Below are positions 19,732 through 30,218 of a stretch of 64,000 nt of DNA, in pieces (position 1 is the first letter of the stretch; each line of letters opens with the position of its first letter). The DNA comes from Rhynchopus sp. YZ270_cl-10 (Eukaryota; Euglenozoa; Diplonemea; Diplonemida; Diplonemidae): positions 62,001-126,000 of the forward strand of contig OZ037926.1 in NCBI GenBank assembly GCA_964035575.1, in the 5' to 3' direction. The notes under the pieces are model-generated. The model worked only from the letters and a program-made list of their open reading frames with translations, did not search any database and was not told the origin of the DNA. Position numbers and translations under genes: made by a program.

Positions 19732-22666
19732 TCAGCGAATCTTCCCCGACGCTTTAGGCGCGCTGAACGCAGAGCTGTTGTGCCTGACGCTGTTTTGGTC
19801 GACTGTGGAGGCTGTTGGGGAGGTGCAACGCTTCGATACTGAACGGTTTGGGGACCGGGTTCTCGTGGGCGACCTGGTGAACCCTGCACGGGATGGAGGG
19901 GAGTGTGTGCGGGAGACTGTGTAGTGGAGCCCTTCGCCGATCCACTCACGTTCCCGCGGTGGTGACCTGGTGCGCATGGGGGAGGTGGTGCGGGGCGCGA
20001 CGGAGCCGGTGGAGGAGGGGAAGAATTTGTGCGAGACGATTGCCTTGAGGTCGCGGTGCTTCTCGTCGAGGGCACGCTGCGAGGTGTCCTTCTCGTTGAA
20101 GTCGTCGTTGAGAAGCTGGAGACGGATGTGGTTGCGCTCCAAGTCCGCCAGGAGGTGGTCCTTCTCCGCCGCTAGCGTCGCGTTCTTCTCAGAGAGCGAG
20201 GCGAACTGGCAGCTCCGCTCCTGCATAGCGGTCTGCATCATCTCCTTCTGCTGTCTAAACTGCTGCGACTCCCCACGCAGCGTCACAATCTCCCTCTCCA
20301 GCAAATTCTTCTGCGTGAACAACGTGTCCAAAAACTCCGCCTTGGCCACCTTCTCATGCTTCGCCAGATCGATATCCTTCGTAAACTGATGCTCCTCACG
20401 CTCAAACGAACGCGTCTGCGAGGCCTTCACACACTCTGCTTCCATAAGCTTATCCTCCGTCTCTCTCCTCTTGCGGGACAGCCCTAGGCACACCTCTTCT
20501 ATGTTACTTTGCGCCTCCGTCAGCACCGACACACGCTCCTGTGTAGTGTCTATTTCATGACTGTGGTCCCCCTGCAAGCTGTCGTGCTTTTGACGCGACG
20601 CTTCGATACGGTCACGCAGGCCCTCATTGAGGACCTGCAGACTCGAACGGTCGAGGAAGATCTTTTCAATCTCCTGCGTCATTGCCGCGCACTGTGCATT
20701 CGACTCTGACACATTCTTCTCTGCCTCTGCCACCCTCTGCGACGATCTGCTCTTCGAGAACGCCATCTGAAACGCAATAGAAAACTGCTTCCTCCTCATA
20801 TGGATCTGGTCCACGGTGCTGAGCTGCACATTCTGCCCGGTGGCGTCAACCTGCTGCTTGATGGCGGCAGCGTGCTCAACCTCTTCCCGCTTCCGCTGTT
20901 CGAGAAGCAGGTTTTCGATGCGTTTGCGCTCGGTCTCCTCCTCCTTCTCCTCAAGGATTGATTGCGCCTCTTCCATGCGTGCATCCGCCTGCCGTCTGTT
21001 CGCCTCAATAACCGGCTTCGAGTTGACAATAAACTGCGTCTCCTCCATCTTCTTCTTGTGGTCCTCCTCCGTCTTCTTAATGTCCTCGAGCAGCTGGTCC
21101 ACCTCAAGCTTGCCCTGCTCCATGCCGTCGCGCATGAAGTTCATTTCGTTGATGCGGTCGGAGAGCTCCTCCTTGAGCTCCTCGAAATCGCGTGTCTCCT
21201 GAGCGGTGCTCTCCATGCGGGCACGGAGCTGGTGGATCTCACCCATCATCGCAGAGACGAGAACAGATGTCTTCTCTTCGTTTACTTTGACGGTGTTGAC
21301 AATCGCTTTGGCTTTGAAGGCATATCTGTGAAGAGGTGAAGAGGTGAGAGGGTAAAAAAAGAGATGGTGGATGTTGTGCATACCTGAGAGTGTTTCCTGT
21401 GTCCTCGACGTTGCTGATATGCGGCGACACTGTCGCAAGCATCATTGTCTTTGAGTTCCCACCAAGCGACTCTGAGAGCACCCACGTGAGGAGCGACTCA
21501 CGGTACGGCGGTACGAGCTTGATGTCGCCCTTCTTTCTGTTCGTGTTCTCGATGAGCATGTCGATGACGTGGCGCAGGGTCGACAGGGAGAGGTTGATCT
21601 TGGTTGCCTCGGTCAGGCGGTCGCCCTCCGCTCCGGACATCTTGACACGCTCGGACCCTGCAAGGTCGACAAGGTTGATGTTCGAGTAGCGCTGCACACC
21701 GGTGGCACTGTTCTTCGCCACAATCGAGATCTGGAACAGTGCGTGCGAACGACTGCTGGTTGCGTTCATCTTTGTCTCTGCAGTCGCACGGTGTTCCATC
21801 CCCTTTCTGATCACAAGCTTCACGTCGTCCGCAGTCGACACACCGGATTCCTTATCCAGACGGGTCAACCCTTCTACGTGCACTCCGTACACAGGCGACT
21901 TCCGCACTCTCAGGTCACGGTAGTCGTCCTCTGGGTCTATGGACAGCGAGAACGGGATCGTCTTCTTTCTTCCACCCACAATGGGTTGCACGTTCGGGCT
22001 CGCTCCGGGGCTGCGCCCGATGAGACTGCCACGACGCGAGCTGCGGTCGAGGGTACGATCCTTGGGGGATGTCGTGTTGAGGAAGGCAGACTCGGTGGCG
22101 CTCTTCTTGCGCGAGCCACGCCTCTTCCTGCCGCCTAAGGGCGTGACTGGGTTGGAGCCTACGTCGTCGAGAAGGTCCTTGCAGCGCTCGTTGTAGATCT
22201 CCATAAAGGAGATCCCGATGTTGTACGTGAAGCCCTTCTTCGGCATGTCCTCCACCTGCTCGAAGAGATGGTCCACGAGACGGGGTGCAATGCCAGGGTC
22301 GCTCTCACTGCCAAGCATGGTGTACGTCTTGCCGGAGCCGGTCTGGCCGTATGCAAGGATGCAGGTGTGGTATCCTTTGATGGCTGCGGCGACCGCAACC
22401 TTGCCTGTCTCCTCAAACACAGCCTCCTGGTCGGAGAAGGGCTCCCCGCAGAACTGCTTCTGGCTCTCAGGGATCGACCAGAACACCTTGTGGAACTCAA
22501 AGCGCTCCTTCTCCTCGCCGCCCTCGCCAAGGAGGTGCACGGTCTTGCCGTTCTCCATGTGCACGACGGTCGTGGGGTACTCCTCCACACTCAGACCCAG
22601 CTCGCGTTGGTTGAACGGACGCACGCGGGTCATCACCCGCACAGCGGATTTCTCTTCTTTACCCAT
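19732..22666 (-). CDS. Kinesin motor protein, kinesin-3-like, with long coiled-coil tail
   Basis: Two exons, 21384-22666 and 19732-21325, joined across a 58-nt intron (GTATGC...CACAG) inside an Arg codon; 958 residues. The ATG at 22666 starts MGKEEKSAVRVMTRVRPF, the first motor strand. Motor landmarks: P-loop GQTGSGKT at 107-114, switch I NATSSRSH at 301-308, switch II LVDLAGSE at 332-339. A charged, Ser/Arg/Pro-rich insert of about 80 residues (171-251) sits between RCKDLLDD and LRVRKSP, where loop 8 lies. FMEIYNERCKDLL and GVHVEGLT favour kinesin-3. The tail is coiled coil from about 440 to 830, then a Thr/Ser/Pro/Arg-rich end. There is no FHA or PH domain, which classical kinesin-3 transporters have, so its cargo is unknown. 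It would move plus-end-directed on microtubules if typical. Confidence 0.85.
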
Positions 22667-24036
22667 TTTTGGTTGACTTTTTGTTGCTGTTTCCTGGTGG
22701 TGGAGGTGGTGGAGGTGGACGGAGGAAAGAAAATATGTCTTGAAATACAAAGCCCTCTCGTGACCGTGTATCTTAGAAACATGCTAAAACATAACTCCGT
22801 CGAGAAAAAAGGTTGGGACGATAGGTACGATGGGTGCGATGATCTTCTGTATCACTTGATTGACACGGGCCTCGCCGATGCGTACGTTATGACGGACCAA
22901 CTGAGCAATGACAACAGCGACCTGGAGACGGGACTCGGAGCTGTTGATAACGTCATTTTCTTTCGGCTGAGCAAGCTGTGCAATATTGATACGTGTAGCA
23001 ACGTAACCGCACAGCGATGATTACAAAAACAAGAGGGGAGAACATTTTGTTTCAGTGTTGTTTTAAATTTTTGTTGTTACCGTTACACTTTTTTTTGTGT
23101 TGTTTTACTATTTTTTTTTTGGTGTCCTTTTAAAAAAAATTCTTATGTTATTGTTTATGTCGCCTTTTAAAAAAAAATACTTAGTGAAGTGTTTCCGAAA
23201 AAAATATGACAGGTCCCACTCTTGGGGGGCACCAGCTGTTTTTTTTTGGGGGTTTTCTTTGTCTAAAAAATTGTTATTATTAAAAATCGACAACGTGTGC
23301 AGCCTATATACCACAACGCCTCACAAATGGTCGTTTTTTATTCAAAACCCCCTCCCTTCCCCACTAAACAGTTTTTTTTTTTTCAAAGAAAACACCGGGT
23401 TTTGTGCTAGAAAAAATAGGGCACACACACATTTCCCCTCACTCCCCTTTTCAAGCAATTTTTGTCGTTCACTAAAATGAACGGGGTTAGGGGTGTTTGG
23501 CATGCCAGGTGTAGGGTAGAAGTTAGGCTCTAAAACAGAGATAGAATGGAGTGGGTAAAAAAAGGGGGGTTGGTGTATTGTGGCTGAATTCCAAAAAAAA
23601 AAGGTACTTTGTCATGGTGCATTTTTTGGCTTTTTCTTCAGCCACACCAAGGGGTATGAAGAGGAAAAACGAAACCCTTTTTTTCTTGCATATTTTTTAA
23701 AAGCGCTCAGCAGCAATGCTTTTGTTGCTCACCCAGAGAGGGGCAACAACAAAATGCTCCAAAAAAAACGGGGGAGGGAAATAAGCGCTACACGTAGGCA
23801 ACCAAAAAAAAAAAAAATCACCCCCCGCCCTGTTAAGACCCCCCCGTTACTGAACCCTCTCCCCGTTCCCCCCTTACCCAATTCGAACAGACGTTATGTG
23901 TTCTGTACTGTTGTTTTAAAAAAAGGATGAATGTGCCTCTTCATCAAAATGTATTATCAGTGTGAACACCCCCCAAACCCGTCCAATCTTCATATGGTAA
24001 GAATCCCGAAAAAAAATGAAAACAAAAAAAGGAATT
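22667..24036. other. Intergenic, AT-rich, one hairpin copy and an unassigned ORF
   Basis: A family C hairpin lies at 22738-22776. Between about 22782 and 23020 both strands are open and both translations look plausible (plus: VEKKGWDDRYDGCDDLLYHL; minus: YVATRINIAQLAQPKENDVI), so neither is called. The rest is T/A-run sequence without a supported gene. Confidence 0.45.
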
Positions 24037-25389
24037 TTACGAAAGAGTGTCGAGGATGGACTGGATGCGTGTGGAGTCGTAGACGTCCAGCGATTTTGTT
24101 TCTGTCGGGATTGTCGTGACCTCGACGTTGTCGACGCAGATGTCCTCCTCCATCACCTGCTTCAGGATCTTCACGCAGAGGTGCACCGCCTCGTCCAGCG
24201 TCATTGAGGTGTGGTACTCCTCTTTAAGCACAGACAGTGCAGTGTCCACACCACCCCCAATCGCCTTTGCGTTGTAGCGCACGTACAGCCCAGACGGGTC
24301 CGTGTGCCACAGCTGCGGACCCTCGTCGTCCACACCTGCAATAAGAAGCGCCACACCGAACGGACGCGAGATGGTCGCCCCCTTCCTCTCGCCGAACCTG
24401 AGGCAAGTGTCGGACACAGCAAGGGAGCAGGCCTCGACACGCATGGGCTCGTCGTAGGAGAAGCGGTGGTTCTGTAGGTGGTTTGGTGAAGAACGATGAG
24501 GGGGGGGAAATGGATATTGTGTGACAGAAAAGAAACCTCAGAAACTCACTTCGCTTTAAAATTTAGAAAATGTGAGATTTTTTTTGGGGTTCTGTAAAAG
24601 TGAGGGCTGGTTTGCATACTGTTGCCTCAACGCGCGCAGTCTCCACCAATATTCTTGCGTCAGTGGTCAGACCACTCATCACACATGCGACGTGGGAGTC
24701 GACCTCAGAAATCTTGCATAAACTTGCGGGCTGTGGTGGTGTGGTGTGGACATGGGGGAGATGGGAAGCGAGCATGTCGCTGTGATGCATACGTCCACAA
24801 GCTTCGAGGGAAGTCTCTTCTCTGCCGCAAGCACAACACCCTCCGCAGTCTGGATGCCAAGCGAGGTTGCGCCAAGCTTTGTTGCCTCCATTGCGTATTC
24901 AATCTGTCGTGTGGTTAGTGGTTAGTGGTTAGTGGTTAGTGGTTAGTGGTTAGTGGTTAGTGGTTAGTGGTTAGTGGTTAGTGGTTAGTGGTTAGTGGTT
25001 AGTGGTTAGTGGTTAGTGGTTAGTGGTTAGTGGTTAGTGGTTAGTGGTTAGTGGTTAGTGGTTAGTGGTAACGTTCTCCCAAAAAGGTATGTGAGCACAT
25101 CCTCAGCGAGTAGTTGGCGTAATGCCTCCTTAGCCTGCATTGACCGAACCCTATTGTGCATCTATTCGCGCATCAAATGCAAGAAACACAATACAATGAA
25201 CGAAACGTCTGCCTCTTAAACTCCTTAAACTGGTAGCTCCAGCATTCACAGGAAATGCCGGGGGAGCAGAACCTATTACCCCCTCTCTATCTACTCGTTT
25301 GGGGGGTTTTTTTGTCAACATACCTGGAAAATTCTCCCCTCAGGGTTGAATGTGTTCACTCCACGGTCGTAGTCGCTTTTGCCGGACAT
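24037..25389 (-). CDS. PSMA5: 20S proteasome subunit alpha type-5
   Basis: Four exons: 25324-25389, 24793-24903, 24620-24730 and 24037-24471. All joins are phase 0 and the product is 240 residues, essentially the length of human PSMA5. It starts [22 protein letters not shown], the alpha-ring N-terminal signature, then [19 protein letters not shown]. Further family landmarks are [48 protein letters not shown] and ILKQVMEED. Known: alpha-5 is a non-catalytic outer-ring subunit that gates the core particle and docks regulators. Introns are 420, 62 and 148 nt. The first is much longer than the window's norm because it holds a 7-bp satellite (24910-25069). The T/N junction of exons 3 and 4 is one residue shorter than human, so that acceptor may be off by one codon. 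Confidence 0.93.
24910..25069. repeat. TTAGTGG satellite inside PSMA5 intron 1
   Basis: About 22 uninterrupted copies of the 7-mer TTAGTGG (CCACTAA on the coding strand) in the 420-nt first intron, beginning six bases from the acceptor. The unit is one base longer than the TTAGGG telomere repeat. Confidence 0.95.
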
Positions 25390-26379
25390 TTTTGCTGAAA
25401 GTTTTCTCTTCGCAGGATCGAAAAGAGCTTCTTTTGTGTAGGGGGTGAGTTTTCCTTTAAAAGTCCCCTGTGTGAATTGCAATGGGTACTTGAAGAAAAG
25501 CGTTGCAGACGTCGGTATGAACATGAAAGTATGAAAAAGCCCCTCTTTTTTTGTAGCAAAATGCGCATTGGCTCCTCCTTTTGTTGTTCCTGCTCCACAT
25601 CAACCACGTTCTTCCTAAGGACGTCATCCCCCCAAAAAAGGAAGACTGTTCAAAATGAACATCCTCGATTTTTCTCTCACTTTACTTCGCAAAGAACCTG
25701 TCTTTGATTTTGAAGGATTTGTTGAGAAAGACGAAATGGAGTTGATTTGACAAATTGGTATTATTGCTAGTAGGCAAGTTTAGTGCATGCACTTACACCC
25801 TGGTACTGCCTCTGACCACGGTTTCTTGTTGTTCTATGTGGCAGGGTTCCACACCACTCAAGGCAGTGGGGGGGGGACAGTTTCCCTGTTCTTATTTAGA
25901 GGGGAATACACACAGCACATCTCCCCCTATTTTTTTGGTTTTGTTTTTTGAACGAAACAGAGACGGAAAATGTGGAGTTTTTTTTTTTGCACAAAAAATA
26001 AAGTTTATTGAGATGACCCTAAGCCTCGCTGTGCTTAGTCACCGTAAAATAAAAGAGACACAAAAAACTTCATCCGATGGATCACAACTAGTTAGATTCA
26101 TATACTTTCAGTTCGCAGAATTGAAAGCGTTTGAGAGAGAGGGTCAACACATGCACTCTTTCTTTCCACAACTAGGGGAAAAAAAACTGAAAATGAATGT
26201 ATTTATTGATGAGAAGGGACAACACAGTTAACACAGAGGTCTGTGTCTGGCGTCGTTTTCCTTCTGTGGGCATTTAGTGGAGGTACTCGAGCACGAAATT
26301 TGTATATTCACAAAGAAAAAAAAAACAGGTTCACCCGTTGGTAAGATAAGTGTTTTTTACCCTTTGACAGTAATGTAAA
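25390..26379. other. Intergenic, hairpin copies
   Basis: Contains family A at 26010-26046, family E at about 26097-26135, and a stretch at 25770-25830 that recurs at 45285-45350. No gene is supported. Confidence 0.5.
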
Positions 26380-27004
26380 CCATGGATGTAGAAAGTACTT
26401 CACGTACTTTTTTTTTAAAAAAAAAAGTAAAAAAGTACGTGACGAAAAATGAAAAAAAAAAGTACTTTTTTTTTTTTGAAAAAAAAAAAGTACTTTTTTA
26501 CCCATTTGGGTGTGGGTTCATATTTCGTGAAAATTTTAGTCACTAAAATTTTGTCCATTTTTCTGTATATCCCCCACCACAGAATGGGCGGATTCCGGAA
26601 ATGCAAATGCGGGTGTTTTCGGACATTTTTATGGCCGAAAACGCTCCAATATTTTCACGTACGTTGATTTTCACGTGAAAAAAAAAGTACTTTTTTGGGG
26701 TGATCTGGGGACTTTTTTTTCCAGATTATTCACCAGCCATTCACAAAAATTCACAACGAGGCGAAAACACACGTGATACACCATGTGTGGGATCTTTTGT
26801 GAATGAATGTGAATGAATGTGAATGAATGTGAATTTTTGTGAATTTTTGTGAATCGCTAGTGCAGGTTTTGTGAATTTTTGTGAATGAATGTGAAGGTTT
26901 TGTGCAGGTGTTGTGAATTTATGTGAATTTATGTGAATTTTTGTGAACTTTTGTGAATTTATGTGAATCGCTAGTGCAGATTTTGTGATTTTTTGGGTTT
27001 GCAG

Positions 27005-27270
27005 TACTGTACTGTACTGTACTGTACTGTACTGTACTGTACTGTACTGTACTGTACTGTACTGTACTGTACTGTACTGTACTGTACTGTACTGTACTGT
27101 ACTGTACTGTACTGTACTGTACTGTACTGTACTGTACTGTACTGTACTGTACTGTACTGTACTGTACTGTACTGTACTGTACTGTACTGTACTGTACTGT
27201 ACTGTACTGTACTGTACTGTACTGTACTGTACTGTACTGTACTGTACTGTACTGTACTGTACTGTACTGT
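27005..27270. repeat. Perfect (TACTG)n minisatellite, about 53 copies
   Basis: An uninterrupted 266-bp array of the 5-mer TACTG, which translates to repeating YCTVL / YSTVQ peptides that are not genes. Confidence 0.98.
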
Positions 27271-27285
27271 AGTACTCCCAAAACC

Positions 27286-27440
27286 TGTGTATACTGTGTA
27301 TACTGTGTATACTGTGTATACTGTGTATACTGTGTATACTGTGTATACTGTGTATACTGTGTATACTGTGTATACTGTGTATACTGTGTATACTGTGTAT
27401 ACTGTGTATACTGTGTATACTGTGTATACTGTGTATACTG
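27286..27440. repeat. Perfect (TGTGTATAC)n minisatellite, about 17 copies
   Basis: An uninterrupted array of a 9-mer containing the palindrome GTATAC, separated by 15 bp from the TACTG array. Confidence 0.97.
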
Positions 27441-28018
27441 CGGAAATTGACCAAAACCGAGAACTTGTCCATTTCGGCGAATTGACCCCACCACTGGCCG
27501 GGCGGATTCCGGAAATGCAAATGCCGTCGTTTAAACTGGTAGAAACACGGGTAATCGGTTATGCACCACACCAAAAACCAAAAAAAAATCACAAAAAATC
27601 ACAAAAAATCACGAAAATTCACAACGAGGCGGAAACACGCGTGATACGCGGGTGTGTGGGTTTTTGTGAATTTTTGTGAATTTTTGTGAATCGCTAGTGA
27701 ATAATCTGGAAAAAAGAGTCCCCAGATCACCCCATTTTTTTTTTTCAAAAAAAAAAAAGTACTTTTTTTTGTTTTTTTTTCGAAATCACGTAAAATTTTT
27801 TTTCAAAAAACGTCACGTACGTGAAGTATCACGTAACCCGATTTTTGGAAAAAAAGTACTTTTTTTTCGTCACGTACTTTCTACATCCATGGTAAACCCG
27901 TTCACCTTTAAAAAAAAACATTTACTTTGAGGAAAAAGTTTAAACTGGGTGATGTTGATATGATTTGATCGTTAGTGTAGTTTTGTGTGTATGTGGCTGG
28001 CAGCTTGTTTTGTATTAT

Positions 28019-29379
28019 TTATACATAGCGCTCTAATTAGAGTATTAGGGTATAATTAGAGTCTGGGATTTTGGGCCAAGTCAGTTAGAGTACAGTTAGA
28101 GTATAATTAGAGTCGCTTTTCTTCAATTAGACTATAATTAGAGTGCAGTTAGAGCATAATTAGACTCTAACTACACTCTAATTATAGTCTAATTAGAGTA
28201 AAACAACAGGCTTCTTGTAGGTGCAAACGCCGTAAGGAACCGGTTCCCCTAAGGTTCCTCTGTAGGACCCAGGTGCCCAGTTACCCACATAGCTGAAAAT
28301 AAGACTTGGGGAACCGAGTTCTCAGCCGGACTGGGACACAATATGTGAAGGCGCTGTGGTCCGCCTGAAAGCGGGTCGGGGACCCGGTCGCGGGAGGGTG
28401 GGGGGCCTAGTCCTAGTCCTACTGTACCTAGTACCCAGTACCGGGACTCGGGACCCGGCTTATTCTCAGCTATGGGTACCCAGGTACTCAGACCCGCGCA
28501 GTGGCACATGCCCTCAAGTGTGAGTGCCCCATACATTAGGGAATGCGATGCAAAAACTCTATGTGCACCTTCGGTGCAACGCCGCAGACAGGCCAAGCAG
28601 CGTTAGACTCAGAGGAATGCCTGCTGTGCAGGTATCAAACATGAGAAACTCCCAGCAACAAGGGCATTATTGAAGGTGTTTGGGGTGCAAAATTTTCTAC
28701 AAATGTTGATGCGCGGGTACAGAAGTGGTGTCTTGTTCTTTCATCTGTAGGAATGTAAATATCAATCGAATTTAACTACCACTAAGGGGTCGAAGGGGTA
28801 ATCCCAGTATCAACGGCTGTGTTGACGGGAAATCTATAGCGAGCATACGTTCATTTCAGCCGAAGAAATACTACTTATGAACCCAGGAGAGATCCAAGCC
28901 TCGCGTTGAACAACTACCCGCGATCGACAATACCAAAGAGAATTCATAACAAAACAACACTGCCCCATACACACTACTGGGGAGTCAACTGACTAAATAG
29001 CCATGCTTCAAGTGCATGCCCCTGGGCCAAAATTCCTGTGCTAAAAAGGCAACAAGACCATCCACAAGGAGTGTGAATTGTGCACTGGTGTTCTGGGGGA
29101 ACAAACAATATTTTCTTGTGTCTGGTTCTCTGCAAGCAGAGAACAGACTTTCTGGATTACAAAGTCGAATTTCTTGCACTAGCTATGCCCCCTGGGTTGA
29201 TGGCTATAGCATTGATTGATGTGCCCCTCTTTATTGACCCTCTTATAGGACTCTAATTAGACTCTAATTAGAGTCCAGTTAGAGTATTAGAGTTCAGTTA
29301 GAGTTTTAAAGACTCTAATTATACTCGAACTGCCGACTCTAATTATCTAGTTAGAGTCTAATTGGAGCGCTATGTATAA
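28019..29379. mobile_element. 1.36-kb TIR element with AATTAGAGT subterminal repeats and TTAT duplication
   Basis: Ends are TTATACATAGCGCTC and its inverse, flanked by TTAT at 28015-28018 and 29380-29383. Both ends carry many direct and inverted copies of AATTAGAGT over about 170 bp (28030-28200; 29245-29365), typical of transposase-binding subterminal arrays. The GC-rich middle has only short frames (115 residues at 28249-28596 minus) with no recognisable domain, so it looks non-autonomous. Confidence 0.7.
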
Positions 29380-29547
29380 TTATTGCTTTTTTTTTTCTTG
29401 CCGAACCTCGGACTTTGACACTTTACTTTACTCTCTTGGGGTGTGAGATGGAAGAACGCAAAAAGACAAAAAAATAAAGAAAATTGACGCAACGTATCCG
29501 GAACGAAGTTGTACCCCACCCCATCCCCTCCCTTTTTCCCTCACTCA

Positions 29548-30218
29548 AGCATGTCCTTAAATCCGGGAAAAATCAGGATTTTTCTGATTTAAATCTCAAA
29601 ATTTTCTTATAGAAAAAAAAATTTTCGCGCTGCGCGCGAAAAATTTTCGCGCACAACAGGAGAAGATATTTTTTGTTGTTGTAGGCCCGCAGTGCGCGGT
29701 GGTCACATTTTTCTCCCCACCACAGTGCCTTATCCAAGAATCAGGTTTCAAGATTTTTGGGGTCAGTTTGTGTTTCCCCCAAGATGTTTTTCAGTTCTGA
29801 CCAGCGAAGACATTGGGAACATAGGGAACTGTATTTTATTTTCCTTTTGCGGAGCAAAAGGAATAACACAAAATGGCGCCGCAGGCGAAAAAATAATAGG
29901 GTACGGTGTAAAATGTAGCTTTTTACACTACAGAGTCAGTCAACGACCCCTTTTTTGCGGAGCAAAAAAGTAAAAAATAATGGCGCCGCAGGCAAAAAAA
30001 ATTGGGGGACAGCTGGGATTTCACGGTGCGGTCAGTAACTCAGTTCCCCAGGGTACTCCCGTGGTTCAACCACTGTTCTACCAGGAAATTATTCCGACCT
30101 CCCTAAAAAAGACACTGCCCCATATCCATACGAAAATTTATTCACCGGCAAAAATAAAATTTTCTTATAAAATTTTCTTATAGAAAATCCTGAATCCTAA
30201 ATCCGATTTAGAGGACAG
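29548..30218. mobile_element. Imperfect TIR element of about 670 bp
   Basis: The left end near 29548 (AGCATGTCCTTAAATC, then AAAATTTTCTTATAGAAA) is matched in inverse on the right (GATTTAGAGGACAGCATGC, ending near 30218). Inside, a unit with GCGGAGCAAAA and TGGCGCCGCAGGC is repeated twice (about 29850 and 29955). Boundaries and duplication are uncertain. Confidence 0.45.

Larger units (their letters stand above)
26380..27892. mobile_element. 1.5-kb TIR element packed with tandem repeats
   Basis: The ends are inverted: CCATGGATGTAGAAAGTAC on the left and its reverse complement on the right. Flanks are TAAA at 26376-26379 and 27893-27896 (or GTAAAC if the ends are set one base in). A second, inner inverted pair begins GGGGTGATCTGGGGAC at about 26697 and ends correspondingly at about 27735. 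Between them lie GTGAATTTTTGTGAA repeats, 53 copies of a 5-mer and 17 of a 9-mer. The motif GCGGATTCCGGAAATGCAA occurs twice inside (about 26587 and 27498). There is no transposase frame; long frames here are only translated repeats. Likely a non-autonomous DNA transposon or foldback element. Confidence 0.7.

Noticed and set aside
22782-23020. Short open stretch on both strands
   Set aside because: Both readings look plausible and neither matches a known family, so no strand can be supported. It could be a fragment of a larger gene lost elsewhere.
24910-25069. TTAGTGG array as a chromosome end
   Set aside because: It is embedded within a PSMA5 intron with intact exons on both sides, so it is not a telomere.
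26741-27592. 283-codon frame encoding repeated HSI and VQYST peptides, and partners in other frames
   Set aside because: Translation of the 5-mer and 9-mer arrays; every frame of such arrays is open. Not a gene.
26380-30218. Retrovirus-like or other virus-derived element
   Set aside because: No reverse transcriptase, integrase, capsid, envelope or viral polymerase segment was recognised in any frame, and the ends are inverted repeats rather than direct long terminal repeats. Best read as non-autonomous DNA transposons.
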